Of a stretch of DNA of 38,923 nucleotides, positions 25,345-33,937 are shown one piece after another. The notes beneath the pieces were generated by a model, which worked only from the letters and a program-made list of their open reading frames with translations, made no database searches and was not told the DNA's origin. The translations under genes and the position numbers were made by a program. Location of the stretch: NCBI GenBank assembly GCA_022820545.1, contig JAJEFG010000031.1, forward strand, positions 1-38,923, written 5' to 3'. Numbering within the stretch: position 1 is the first letter of the stretch; every line of letters starts with the position of its first letter. Source of the stretch: Acidobacteriota bacterium. Lineage in GTDB: Bacteria; Acidobacteriota; Vicinamibacteria; Marinacidobacterales; Marinacidobacteraceae.

Positions 25345-26772
25345 TCATCGCCGTTGGCCGGGAACGGCCACGGCGTAGAGGTCCTCCAGCGAGCGCCAGC
25401 GGTCGTCGCGCGCCCGCGACGCGGGCTTCGTCCGTACGAAGTAACGGCGTCCGACGCTGGCGCCCCGACGGTTGGGATAGTGGGCCAACTTGCCTTCGAG
25501 TTCCGACTCCAGCGCCCGCGGCGAACGCACCGTTCCCCACTTGCACTCCCCCAGGTCCGTCCAGCCGTCTTCGCGCAGGCCAACGACGTCTATCTGCGTC
25601 TGCGGACTCCAGAACTCGCCGATCTCGAATCCGGCCGTGACGCCTTCCTGTCGGTAGAGGACCGGAAGCGCCTCCCGGCAGAGTCGTTCAAAGCCGCCGC
25701 CGAACCAGCCGTCGAGATGCGGTGCGATGCGCTCCGCGAACGCGATCCGCGGGCCGGCGCTGCGAATGAGGCTGAAGTTGGGAAACACGAACCGGAACCA
25801 GAACCGGAGCAGGGGGTCGTCCATCGCGAAGCGAACGGCCTTGCGGTTCCGGCGCCGGCTGTCGAGCGGGTAGCGCCGCTCAAGGTGGCCCAGTTCGACG
25901 AGCTGCTGGAGGTAGTAAGGGACGTTCCGTTCCGCGAGCTGGGTCGTCCGGACGATCTCCCCGACCGTCGAGCGCCCGGAGGCCACGGCGAACAGCACCG
26001 CCTGGTACGGAGCCAGTTCGCGCAGCTCCTCGCGAAGGAGGAAGGTCGGTTCGTGGAACAGGGGAGCGAACTCGTCCAGCAGCTGGTCCCGGATGTTCTG
26101 CGCCATCGAACGCGAATCGTTGAGGCAGAGGAGGTACTGCGGCAGCCCGCCGACCAGAAAGTACGCCTTCGCACGGTCCGCAAGCGACCAGCGGGGATGG
26201 AACAGCGACGCCTCCCGGTAGCCGAAGGGCCGCAACTGGATCTGCGCCGTGCGCCGGCCGAACAGCGGACTCCTGCCGCCCAGCACCGTCCGCTCCATGA
26301 AACCGAGGTAGGAACCGCACAGGATCAGGACCACATTGCGGGCGGCCTTCCAATGGCGGTCCCAGCAGCGCTGGAGATCGGCGACGAGGCCTGGACTGGA
26401 TCCGGCGGTCCATTGGAACTCGTCGAGCGCGAGGATCAGCTTCGCGCCCGGATGGGCCGCGCTCCATTGCTCGACCACGGTGAGCAGGGCTTCCTCCCAC
26501 CCCGAAACACGCAGGTTGGCGAGCAGCGGCAGGCCGAGGGTACGGGCTGACTGGTCGAGGAACTCCCGGACCTGGAGGCCCGCGGGCGCCTGCCTTCCCA
26601 GGAAGTAGACGCCCGGACGGTCCGCCATGAAGCGGAGGATGAGTTCGCTCTTGCCGACGCGGCGCCGGCCGTAGATCGGAATGAACTCGGACCGCGGAGA
26701 GGAGAACGCCTTCGCCAGCAGATCCAGTTCGACCGCGCGGCCAACGAACTCCGCCATCCCGCGAGTATCCAC
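25345..26772 (-). CDS. AAA ATPase with DUF234 nuclease-like domain (COG1672 type)
   Basis: A 475-residue protein of the archaeal-type ATPase family. FVGRAVELDLL opens the ATPase domain; Walker A is GRRRVGKS (residues 35-42), Walker B is LILALDEFQW, and GSYLGFMER matches the sensor-1 region. A winged-helix region follows (about 265-310). The C-terminal DUF234 domain (about 350-475) contains EIGEFW..QTQIDVVGL and DLGECKWG, consistent with a PD-(D/E)xK nuclease core. The start is GTG at 26772, with AGGAAGGA about 5 nt upstream; ATG at 26757 is an alternative. Three tandem 15-bp repeats lie 19-63 bp upstream. The family is often lineage-expanded and mobile; its function is unknown. Both neighbours are on the opposite strand, so it is a single-gene unit. 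Confidence 0.9.
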   Translation of the reverse strand: MDTRGMAEFVGRAVELDLLAKAFSSPRSEFIPIYGRRRVGKSELILRFMADRPGVYFLGRQAPAGLQVREFLDQSARTLGLPLLANLRVSGWEEALLTVVEQWSAAHPGAKLILALDEFQWTAGSSPGLVADLQRCWDRHWKAARNVVLILCGSYLGFMERTVLGGRSPLFGRRTAQIQLRPFGYREASLFHPRWSLADRAKAYFLVGGLPQYLLCLNDSRSMAQNIRDQLLDEFAPLFHEPTFLLREELRELAPYQAVLFAVASGRSTVGEIVRTTQLAERNVPYYLQQLVELGHLERRYPLDSRRRNRKAVRFAMDDPLLRFWFRFVFPNFSLIRSAGPRIAFAERIAPHLDGWFGGGFERLCREALPVLYRQEGVTAGFEIGEFWSPQTQIDVVGLREDGWTDLGECKWGTVRSPRALESELEGKLAHYPNRRGASVGRRYFVRTKPASRARDDRWRSLEDLYAVAVPGQRR

Positions 26773-26790
26773 CGGGTCCTTCCTGTTGTC

Positions 26791-26835
26791 AAGTCATGTT
26801 TAGACAAATCATGTTTAGACAAGTCCTGTTTAGAC
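26791..26835. repeat. Three tandem 15-bp iterons upstream of the AAA ATPase gene
   Basis: The units are aagtcatgtttagac, aaatcatgtttagac and aagtcctgtttagac, directly abutting, with a fading fourth copy (tcctgttgtc) on the left. They lie immediately upstream of the ATPase ribosome site and are much richer in A+T than the surroundings. Position and period suggest protein-binding sites for autoregulation. Confidence 0.85.
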
Positions 26836-26886
26836 AAAGTGCGAAGGACATCCCGGCCTTGCCCTGAGGGGCGGCGGCGACCTCCG

Positions 26887-26914
26887 CCCCCGGACGGCGG
26901 GGACGCCGCCGGGG
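26887..26914. other. GC-rich hairpin in the divergent ATPase/DASS gap
   Basis: The arm ccccggacggcg pairs with cgccgccgggg around a ggga loop. It lies about 100 bases before the DASS start. There is no T-run, and it is not a match to the repeat family. Its role is not evident; the rest of 26836-27010 shows no feature I can support. Confidence 0.25.
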
Positions 26915-27010
26915 CAGGCGCTGACGGGTCGCGGGCCGAATGACGTACGCTCTCGCGCCCTCGGCTGGCGGCAGCGGCCAGCCCGGTGCCGAATTCCGAC
27001 GGGACAACCC

Positions 27011-28456
27011 ATGAAGCGCGAGCGGATCGGACTCGTCCTCGGGCTGGCTCTGCTGGCCGGCATCACGGTCGTCCCGATTCCCGGCATCCCCGACGAGGCG
27101 CGCCGCATGCTGGCGGTGGCGGCGATCATGGCCACCTGGTGGGTCACCGAAGCGGCGCCGCTCGCGGTCACGTCACTGCTGCCGCTGGTCCTGCTGCCGG
27201 TCTTCGGGATCACGGACGCGGCGGGAGCGGCGGCGCCGTACGCGAACCACCTCGTCTACCTGTTCCTCGGCGGGTTCATGATCGCCCAGGCGATGCAGCG
27301 CTGGAACCTGCACCGGCGGATCGCGCTCCGAACGGTGATGGCGATGGGCAGCTCGCCACCCCGTCTGGTGCTGGGGTTCATGGTGGCGTCGGCCGTGCTG
27401 TCCATGTGGGTCTCGAACACCGCCACGACGGCGATGATGATGCCGATCGGGGTCGCCGTGATCGCGGAGATCTCCAGTGCGGTCCACGGGTCGAAACGTC
27501 CCGCCCCGGGGGAGTTCCCCTTCGCGGTCTGCCTGATGCTGGGCTGCGCCTACGGGGCTTCCATCGGGGGGTTTTCCACGCTCATCGGCACGCCACCGAA
27601 CGTGTTCCTCGCCGGGTTCCTCGGGGAGCAGCTCGGCATCCAGATCACCTTCGTCCGCTGGCTCGCCTTCGCCATGCCGCTGACGATCCTGTTCCTCCCC
27701 CTGACCTGGCTGTGGCTCACCAAGGTCGCTTTTCCGATCCGCATCCGGGACATCCCGGGAGGACGGGAACCGGTGCGCGCCGCCTATGCGGCGCTCGGTC
27801 CGCTCTCGACCCCCGAGAGGCGGCTCGCCGTCCTGTTCGGGGGCACGGCCCTGGCCTGGATGTTCCGCCCCGTCTGGACCGCGCTCCTGCCGGACGGCGG
27901 GCTCATCACCGATTCCACCATCGCGATGGCGGCGACGGTGCTCGCCTTCCTGGTCCCGGCCGGAAGCGGCTCCGGGGAGCGCATCCTCAACTGGGATTGG
28001 GGCGTGAGAATCCCGTGGGACGTCCTGATCCTGATCGGCGGAGGGTTTTCCCTCGCGAACGGACTGGAAGTGAGCGGGCTGTCGGCATTCCTCGGCGACC
28101 GGCTCGCGGCCGCGTCGGCGCTGCCCCTCCCGCTCTTCGTGATCCTGGTGGTGGTCTTCATCATCCTGCTGACCGAACTGGCGTCGAACCTCGCCTCGAC
28201 GGCGCTGATGGTCCCGATCCTCGCGGCGGTGGCCGCCAGCGCGGGCATCCCGCCGCTGATCCTCCTCGTGCCGGTCACCGTGGCCGCCTCCTGCGCGTTC
28301 ATGCTGCCCGCCGCCACCCCGCCGAACGCCATCGTGTTCGGGACCGGACACTTCACGATCCCGCAGATGGTGCGCGCCGGCATCGGGGTGAACATCATCG
28401 GCGCGGTTCTCACCTGCCTCTTCGCCGTCTTCTGGGTGCCGGTGGTGTTCGGATAG
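27011..28456 (+). CDS. DASS/SLC13-family anion:Na+ symporter
   Basis: A 481-residue transporter with 11-13 hydrophobic helices. Both inverted-repeat substrate/Na+ motifs are present: SNTATTAMMMPIGVAV with GTPPN in the first half, and ELASNLASTALMVPI with ATPPNAIVFGTG in the second. This pattern identifies the divalent anion:Na+ symporter family (succinate, fumarate, malate, citrate or sulfate). TWWVTEAAPLAVTSLLPL near the N-terminus is also typical. The second motif is SNL rather than SNT, a common variation. ATG at 27011 has a weak ribosome site. It is followed after 30 bp by tenA on the same strand. Confidence 0.93.
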   Translation: MKRERIGLVLGLALLAGITVVPIPGIPDEARRMLAVAAIMATWWVTEAAPLAVTSLLPLVLLPVFGITDAAGAAAPYANHLVYLFLGGFMIAQAMQRWNLHRRIALRTVMAMGSSPPRLVLGFMVASAVLSMWVSNTATTAMMMPIGVAVIAEISSAVHGSKRPAPGEFPFAVCLMLGCAYGASIGGFSTLIGTPPNVFLAGFLGEQLGIQITFVRWLAFAMPLTILFLPLTWLWLTKVAFPIRIRDIPGGREPVRAAYAALGPLSTPERRLAVLFGGTALAWMFRPVWTALLPDGGLITDSTIAMAATVLAFLVPAGSGSGERILNWDWGVRIPWDVLILIGGGFSLANGLEVSGLSAFLGDRLAAASALPLPLFVILVVVFIILLTELASNLASTALMVPILAAVAASAGIPPLILLVPVTVAASCAFMLPAATPPNAIVFGTGHFTIPQMVRAGIGVNIIGAVLTCLFAVFWVPVVFG

Positions 28457-28486
28457 CGACGATCACCGCACTAGCATTCCTCCGTC

Positions 28487-29167
28487 ATGACGCCGCGCCA
28501 GGACCGTTTCACCTCCCGCCTCTGGGCCGGGATCGATTCGATCTATCAGGACATCCTCCGCCATCCCTTCCTCGACGGGCTGGCGGACGGCAGCCTCGAC
28601 CGGCAGGTGTTCCGCTTCTACGTGCTGGAGGACGCGCTCTACCTGCACGAGTTCGCGCGGGCGGTGGCCATCCTGGGCGGGAAGGCCCCGCACCCGGACA
28701 TCACCGCGGCGCTCTGCGGCGACGCCGTGGCGACCGTCGAGGCGGAGCGGGAGCAACTCGGCCGGTTCATCAGCGAGCTGGGCGGCTCCCGGGACGAACT
28801 GTTCACCCGCCAGCCGGCGCCCACCAACCGCGCCTACACCAGCTACTTCCTGTCCCAGGTCCATTCCCGGCCCTTCCACGAAGGACTCGCCGCCGTCCTC
28901 CCCTGCTACTGGATCTACGCCGAAGTCGGCAAGGAACTGCTCAAGCGCCCGTCCTCGCCGGACCCGCTCTACCGCCGCTGGATCGAGAGCTACGGCAGCG
29001 AGGAGTACGACGCGGTGGTGCAACGGGTGGTCCAGCTCACGGACGACGTCGCCGAGGGGCTCGGCCCGGACGCCCGGAAGGCGATGGCCGGGCACTTCGC
29101 CATGAGTTCCCGCTACGAATGGATGTTCTGGGACATGGCCTGGCGCCAGGAAGCCTGGCCCTTGTAG
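28487..29167 (+). CDS. tenA: TenA-family thiaminase II / aminopyrimidine aminohydrolase
   Basis: A 226-residue helical enzyme of the TenA_C type, which salvages thiamine by hydrolysing aminomethylpyrimidine. The catalytic Cys is C140 in LPCYWIYAEVG, with Y144 after it. The substrate-binding Asp is D49 in YVLEDALYLHEFARA, and the Glu near the C-terminus is E211 in SSRYEWMFWDMAW. All key TenA positions are therefore present, so the enzyme should be active. Its length matches the family (about 220-235). It lies 30 bp after a DASS transporter. It ends 41 bases before a palindromic repeat in the convergent gap with the ALDH gene. Confidence 0.94.
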   Translation: MTPRQDRFTSRLWAGIDSIYQDILRHPFLDGLADGSLDRQVFRFYVLEDALYLHEFARAVAILGGKAPHPDITAALCGDAVATVEAEREQLGRFISELGGSRDELFTRQPAPTNRAYTSYFLSQVHSRPFHEGLAAVLPCYWIYAEVGKELLKRPSSPDPLYRRWIESYGSEEYDAVVQRVVQLTDDVAEGLGPDARKAMAGHFAMSSRYEWMFWDMAWRQEAWPL

Positions 29168-29210
29168 CGACCCGGAAACCGCGCGGGGACGCCCACCGCC
29201 CGCACAGCGC

Positions 29211-29292
29211 GCCGGCTTGGAACGCCGGCCGGTTCTCGCGGTAGCGGCCTCCAGACCGGCACCGCGGTGCTCCGCACCGCGCACGGCGCGGT
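29211..29292 (-). repeat. Bipartite palindromic repeat, split copy 7
   Basis: On the minus strand the unit reads cgcggtgcggagcaccgcg, then gtgccggtctggag, a ~20-base interruption, and ccggcgttccaagccgg. It is the a+b layout of 172-230 and 2248-2305 with an insertion in the loop of module b. It lies between the convergent tenA and ALDH genes; the ALDH stop is at 29304. Confidence 0.7.
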
Positions 29293-29303
29293 GTTGACCC
29301 GCC

Positions 29304-30665
29304 TCAGCGGATCCAGACCGTCTTCCGGTTCGTGAACTCGACGAGGCCGTCGGGGCCCAGCTCGCGCCCGAACCCGCTGTCCTTGGTCCCGCCGAAGGGC
29401 ACCCGCGGGTCCGACTTGGTGATGCCGTTCACGAAGACGGCCCCCGATTCGATCTGCGGCACCAGCCGTTCCGCCCGCTGCGCATCCGAGGTCCAGAGCG
29501 AGGACCCGAGTCCGTAGTTCGTCCGGTTCGCGATCTCCACCGCCTCGGCCTCGTCCGCGAACGGGATCACCGTCGCGACCGGCCCGAAGAGTTCCTCCTC
29601 GGCGGCCGGCGCTCCCGCCGGCGGCGCCGCCAGAATCCCGGTCGCGGAGAAGAACCCGCGTTCCGGCGCGGCGCCCCGGTGGAGCAGGTCCGCGCCGGCG
29701 TGGACCGAGCGCGCGACCTGATCCTCGAGACGGTCCCGGAGGTCTTCCCGGGCCAGCGGGCCGACCGCGGTCTCCGGCGCCAGCGGGTCTCCCACCGCCG
29801 CCTCGCGAAACCGCGCCTCGAAGACCGGAAGGAACGAATCCAGCACCGTTCGCTGCACGAGGAAGCGCTTGGCGGCGATGCAGCTCTGGCCCGAGTTGAT
29901 GAGCCGCGCTCCCGCGCCCGCGACGGCCGCCTCCTCCACGTCGCAGTCCTCGAACACGATGAAGGGATCGCTGCCGCCGAGTTCGGCGACCATCGGCTTG
30001 AGGTGACGGCCCGCGACCGCGGCGACCTCGCTGCCGGCACGGGAACTGCCGGTCAACGTGACGCCCCGGATCCGCCGGTCCGCGATGCAGGAAGCCGCCT
30101 GGGCGTTCGTCAGGAAGAGGTTCTGGATGAGCCCCTCCGGAGCTCCCGCCTCCCGGTAGAGCTCGACGATGCGGAGCGCGCACTGGGGCACCGACGGCGC
30201 GTGCTTCAACACCATCGCGTTTCCGGAGATGAAGTTGGGCGCGGATACCCGGATGACCTGCCACAGGGGGAAGTTCCAGGGCATGACCGCCAGGATCGGC
30301 CCGATGGGGTCGTAGCGCACGTAGGCGTCGCTGCCGTCGGAGGGGTAGTGGCGGGGCCGGAGCGACTCCTCCGCGGTCTCCGCGTAGTGCCTCGCGACCC
30401 ACGCGCACTTCTGCGCTTCGGCGACGCCCTGGGCGAGCGGCTTTCCCATCTCGAGCGCCATGAGCGCGGCCAGTTCGTCCGCCTGCGCCTCGAGGAGATC
30501 GGCCAGGCGTTCGTTCACCGCGCATCGCTCGGCGAACGGGGACCGGCGCCAGGTCCGGAACACCGCGTCGGCGCGGTCGAGGGCGGCGTCCACCTCGCGG
30601 TCCGCCGCCGTCGGGAACTCGGCCACTTCCTCCTCGGTGGCCGGATTCAGGGACCGGTAGAGCAT
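29304..30665 (-). CDS. NAD(P)-dependent aldehyde dehydrogenase, succinate-semialdehyde type
   Basis: A 453-residue ALDH. The catalytic Cys is in NSGQSCIAAKRF and the general-base Glu in MVAELGGSDPF. The cofactor region shows MPWNFPLWQVIR and LTGSSRAGSEVA, and the C-terminal FGGTKDSGFGRELG is complete. The pattern is closest to the short succinate-semialdehyde dehydrogenases (Sad/YneI, GabD2). The starting sequence (SLNPATEEEVAEFP) and length agree. Its ATG shares one base with the TGA of the P1-peptidase gene (TGATG), so the two are coupled. The substrate is a family-level inference. Confidence 0.93.
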   Translation of the reverse strand: MLYRSLNPATEEEVAEFPTAADREVDAALDRADAVFRTWRRSPFAERCAVNERLADLLEAQADELAALMALEMGKPLAQGVAEAQKCAWVARHYAETAEESLRPRHYPSDGSDAYVRYDPIGPILAVMPWNFPLWQVIRVSAPNFISGNAMVLKHAPSVPQCALRIVELYREAGAPEGLIQNLFLTNAQAASCIADRRIRGVTLTGSSRAGSEVAAVAGRHLKPMVAELGGSDPFIVFEDCDVEEAAVAGAGARLINSGQSCIAAKRFLVQRTVLDSFLPVFEARFREAAVGDPLAPETAVGPLAREDLRDRLEDQVARSVHAGADLLHRGAAPERGFFSATGILAAPPAGAPAAEEELFGPVATVIPFADEAEAVEIANRTNYGLGSSLWTSDAQRAERLVPQIESGAVFVNGITKSDPRVPFGGTKDSGFGRELGPDGLVEFTNRKTVWIR

Positions 30666-31867
30666 CAGCGGCTGCCGCCCGGCGGGTGGAGGCGGTTGTA
30701 CTTCGCTCCGACCTCCAGCAGGTCCTCGATCGAGATCGCCTCCCGGGTGTTCCCGTTCCTGCCGACGACCGTGGTGGCCTTGAGCATCGAGTTGTAGACG
30801 GCTTCCTCGGTGGCCTCGATCGCCGCCTGGAAGAGCGGCGACAACCGGTCGCCGCGGAGCACGGCGCCGTCTTCCGTCGGAGAGTCGCTCCGGAAACCGC
30901 TCCGGAGCGACTCGGCCGAAGAGAAGGCGATGACGAAGTCGCCGCTCCCGTGGGACGAGGTGGCCCCGGTACGGGCGAGGCCGAGCATGACCCGCCGGGC
31001 CAGCCGGGTGAGACCCGGCGAGCGGATCGGAGCGTCGGTGGCGACCACCATCATGATGGACCCGTCGGGGTTTTCGAGCGAGCCGTCCCCCGCGGCGTCA
31101 TCGCTGCCCCGCAACTGGTCCCGCAGGTAGTAACGGTCGAGTTCCTCGCCGACCGGGAGCCCGTCCATGACGAGGACGCCGCCGTAGTTGCTCTGGACCA
31201 TCGCCCCGACCGTGTAACCGCCGAGGCCCCCGGGAAGACGCCGCGAGGAGGTGCCGATCCCTCCCTTCCAGCCGAAGGCGGACGTTCCGGTTCCGGCTCC
31301 CACCGCGCCCTCCGCCACCGGTCCCGCGGAGGCGGTGCGGATCGCCTCCAGAACATGACGCTCCTCCACGTGGAGACCCCGGATGTCATTGAGGAACCCG
31401 TCGTTGGTTTCGCCGACGAGCGGGTTCACCGACCGCACGTCCTCGTTGCCGGGAAGGCCGAGGGTATAGGTCACCACCGCGCGCGCCGCGTCCCAGACCG
31501 AGAGGGTGTTGGTGAGCACGACCGGGGTCTCGATGGTCCCGAGTTCCACGACCTGGGTGGACCCCGCCAGTTTGCCGAAGGCGTTCCCGATATGGACGGC
31601 GCCCGGGACTTTCTCCTGAAAGACGTTGCCGGCGTGGGGCAGGATCGCGGTGACCCCGGTGCGGACGTGGTCCCCCTCCATCAGGGTGACCTGTCCGACG
31701 AGGACGCCGGGAACGTCGGTGATGGCGTTGTGCGGTCCGGGGTCCAGAACTCCCGGCGACAGACCGATGTCCCGGGCCCGGGGCCGGGAATCGCCCTGCC
31801 CGAGGGCGAGCGGGGCGGCGAGCAGGCAGGCGGCGAGAAACGCCGGGATGCGGTGGGCTTGTGTCAT
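30665..31867 (-). CDS. Secreted P1-family (DmpA-like) aminopeptidase
   Basis: A 400-residue self-processing peptidase of family P1 (DmpA/BapA, L-aminopeptidase or beta-peptidyl aminopeptidase). The signal peptide is MTQAHRIPAFLAACLLAA with cleavage near ALG-QG. The family pattern runs from NAITDVPGVLVGQVTL through GGYTVGAMVQSNYGG to NPDGSIMMVVATDAP, where the Gly-Ser bond is the expected autocleavage site and the Ser the N-terminal nucleophile. LARRVMLGLARTG and GDFVIAFSS follow. ATG at 31867 has GGAGG 6 nt upstream; the longer in-frame reading is rejected. It is coupled to the ALDH gene downstream and divergent from the DUF4097 gene. Confidence 0.94.
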   Translation of the reverse strand: MTQAHRIPAFLAACLLAAPLALGQGDSRPRARDIGLSPGVLDPGPHNAITDVPGVLVGQVTLMEGDHVRTGVTAILPHAGNVFQEKVPGAVHIGNAFGKLAGSTQVVELGTIETPVVLTNTLSVWDAARAVVTYTLGLPGNEDVRSVNPLVGETNDGFLNDIRGLHVEERHVLEAIRTASAGPVAEGAVGAGTGTSAFGWKGGIGTSSRRLPGGLGGYTVGAMVQSNYGGVLVMDGLPVGEELDRYYLRDQLRGSDDAAGDGSLENPDGSIMMVVATDAPIRSPGLTRLARRVMLGLARTGATSSHGSGDFVIAFSSAESLRSGFRSDSPTEDGAVLRGDRLSPLFQAAIEATEEAVYNSMLKATTVVGRNGNTREAISIEDLLEVGAKYNRLHPPGGSR

Positions 31868-31979
31868 CGGAACCTCCGGAATCAGGAGCCGCTGGGAAGA
31901 GTCCCGGAGGATACGGGAAGCGTTCGGCCTCTCGACAGCACGGAACATTCTCGACGCCCGGTTCGTTAGCCCCTCCGTC

Positions 31980-32783
31980 ATGGTTCACGGGAACACGTGC
32001 GGCCAGGCCTTCGGCCGCCGTCCTCTCGCGCTGGTGTTCGGGGCGTTTGCGGTAGCCGGCTCCGCCAACTGCGCCGTCCCGTTCCAGACCGAGCCGAACG
32101 TCGAGGAAACGGAGAGGTTCACCGAACCGTTCGCGGCGGGAGAGCTCCTCGATCTCCGAAACATCAACGGGCGCGTGGCGATCACCGCGTGGGACCGGGA
32201 CGAGGCGGAGATCGTGGCGCGGAAGGTGGGGCCGAGCAGCGCCGCGCTCGAGGACATCCGGATCGAGCTCAACCGTTCGTCACGCGGGCTCCAGGTTCGC
32301 ACGCGCTACCCGAGGAAGGGCCGGATGTGGGGGCAGCGGTACGGCAGCGTCCACTATTCCATCCGGTTGCCGGAGAGCGCCGATCTCAAGATCTCCACCG
32401 TCCACGGACCCGTCGAGGTGGCGGAACTGGCGGGCGAACTCGAGGCCCAGACGGTCAACGGCTCGCTCCGCCTGACGGGCCACCGGGGGAGCGTGAACGC
32501 CAAGACCGTCAACGGGCGGATCGAATGCGAACTCGAGAGCTTCGGCGAGGGCGAAAGCCACTCGCTCCGCACCGTGAACGGCGAGGTGCGACTGACCCTG
32601 GGCCCCGAGGCCCGCGGCCGGGTGGACGCCCGGGCAATCAACGGCCGGGTGATCATGGAACTCGCCGACCTGGAGCATCTGGACACCCCCACGCGGCGCC
32701 ACAAGCGGGTGCAGGTGCGTAACGGTGGCGGCGAGTGCCGGGTGCGCACGGTGAACGGCACCATCCACGTCACGGACGACTAG
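31980..32783 (+). CDS. DUF4097-family exported beta-repeat protein
   Basis: A 267-residue protein with an N-terminal signal-like helix (RRPLALVFGAFAVAGSANC). The Cys is not in a good lipobox. The rest is a DUF4097 putative adhesin/beta-solenoid fold with repeated T-x-N-G turns: RNINGRVAITA, QTVNGSLRLTG, KTVNGRIECEL, RTVNGEVRLTL, AINGRVIMEL and RTVNGTIHVT. Such proteins often sit in envelope-stress or lipoprotein loci, but the function is not established. ATG at 31980 lacks a clear Shine-Dalgarno. The asparaginase gene follows after 109 bp. Confidence 0.85.
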   Translation: MVHGNTCGQAFGRRPLALVFGAFAVAGSANCAVPFQTEPNVEETERFTEPFAAGELLDLRNINGRVAITAWDRDEAEIVARKVGPSSAALEDIRIELNRSSRGLQVRTRYPRKGRMWGQRYGSVHYSIRLPESADLKISTVHGPVEVAELAGELEAQTVNGSLRLTGHRGSVNAKTVNGRIECELESFGEGESHSLRTVNGEVRLTLGPEARGRVDARAINGRVIMELADLEHLDTPTRRHKRVQVRNGGGECRVRTVNGTIHVTDD

Positions 32784-32820
32784 CGAGCCAGGTTCGCGGG
32801 GACTCCCAATCCTCCGGAGA

Positions 32821-32843
32821 CCGGTCCCTCGGCCGGGGACCGG
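32821..32843. other. Perfect 8-bp hairpin after the DUF4097 gene
   Basis: ccggtccc and gggaccgg pair around a 7-base loop, 38 bases after the DUF4097 stop and 50 bases before the asparaginase start. No T-tract follows. It may end or attenuate the upstream transcript. Confidence 0.25.
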
Positions 32844-32892
32844 GAACGCGGTCGTCCTCCCGCTTTCCGCCCACCGGGTATAAACCCCGCCC

Positions 32893-33915
32893 ATGAACCG
32901 ATTCGTGCGCGCGGGAGCCGCTTCCGCCATCCTTGTTTTGGCTTCGCAGGCGTCAGGACAACCGCGGTCCGAGGTCCACCTCATCGGCACCGGGGGCACC
33001 ATCTCCGGGGGCGCGGGCGGACCGCTGAACGCCGGCGATCTCCGCGCCGCCCTGCCCGGCCTGGACTCCGTGGCCTCGGTCACCACCGAGGACTTCGTCC
33101 GCATCGGAAGTTCCCGGATGCATCCGGAACTCCAGTTCCAGCTCGCGGAACGGATCGCCGCGGTCTTCGCCGAGCGGCCGGAACTGGCCGGGGTCGTGGT
33201 GACCCACGGCACCGACTCGCTCGAGGAAACCGCCTTCCTGCTGGACCTCGTGCTGCCGTCCGGCCGTCCGGTCGTGTTCGCCGCCGCGCAGCGCCCGCCC
33301 CGGTACGAGGATTCCGACGGGCCGCGCAACCTGCTCGACGCGATCCGGGTCGCCGGTTCGGAGCGAAGTCGCGGCCTGGGCGTGCTCGTGGTGCTGAACG
33401 GTCAGATCCACGCGGCGCGCGAGGTGAAGAAGACCCACTCCATCGCGCTGCACGCGTTCGCCTCACCGGACACCGGCCCCATCGGCGCCGTGGACGAGGG
33501 GACGGTGCTGCTCTTCACGACTCCGGCCCGCCGCATCCACCTCCCCGCCACGCGCGTCGAGCCGGCGGTTGAGTTGGTACGGCTCACCGCCGGCGGCGGC
33601 GCCTCCTCGATCCGCGCGGCGGCCCAGGCCGGCGCCCGGGGCCTGGTCGTGGAGGTCTTCGGCCGCGGCAACGCACCGCCGCCGGTCGCCGAGGCGGTGG
33701 ATGCCGCGATTCAGGCGGGCGCGGTGGTGGTGTTCGTGACCCGCACCGGGGCGGGCCGGGTGGTGCTCTCGGACGCCCAGCGGGAGCAGGGGATCCTCTC
33801 CGGAGGGGACCTCGACGGCCTGAAGGCCCGCATCCTGCTCACCGTGGCGCTCGGCGCCGGAGGGACCGCCGGAGAGATCGGCGCGGCCTTCTCGAGGCTG
33901 TCGGGAGCCGGATAA
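32893..33915 (+). CDS. ansB: Periplasmic type II L-asparaginase
   Basis: A 340-residue amidohydrolase converting asparagine (often also glutamine) to aspartate plus ammonia. It has a signal peptide (MNRFVRAGAASAILVLASQA, cleavage near ASG-QP). Catalytic threonines are in LIGTGGTISGG and VVTHGTDSLEETAFLL; the Asp after the second Thr and the Lys in AREVKKTHSIALHAF complete the active set. Its length fits the type II enzymes. It is convergent, 22 bp apart, with the pilO-like gene. It fits the amino-acid scavenging theme of the window. Confidence 0.95.
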   Translation: MNRFVRAGAASAILVLASQASGQPRSEVHLIGTGGTISGGAGGPLNAGDLRAALPGLDSVASVTTEDFVRIGSSRMHPELQFQLAERIAAVFAERPELAGVVVTHGTDSLEETAFLLDLVLPSGRPVVFAAAQRPPRYEDSDGPRNLLDAIRVAGSERSRGLGVLVVLNGQIHAAREVKKTHSIALHAFASPDTGPIGAVDEGTVLLFTTPARRIHLPATRVEPAVELVRLTAGGGASSIRAAAQAGARGLVVEVFGRGNAPPPVAEAVDAAIQAGAVVVFVTRTGAGRVVLSDAQREQGILSGGDLDGLKARILLTVALGAGGTAGEIGAAFSRLSGAG

Positions 33916-33937
33916 CCCGGGGCTCCGCGACGGTTCG

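Noticed and set aside
26436..26837. A minus-strand frame starting with repeated LSKHD peptides
   Set aside because: The repeated peptide is just the translation of the three 15-bp iterons, and the rest overlaps the ATPase gene in another frame.
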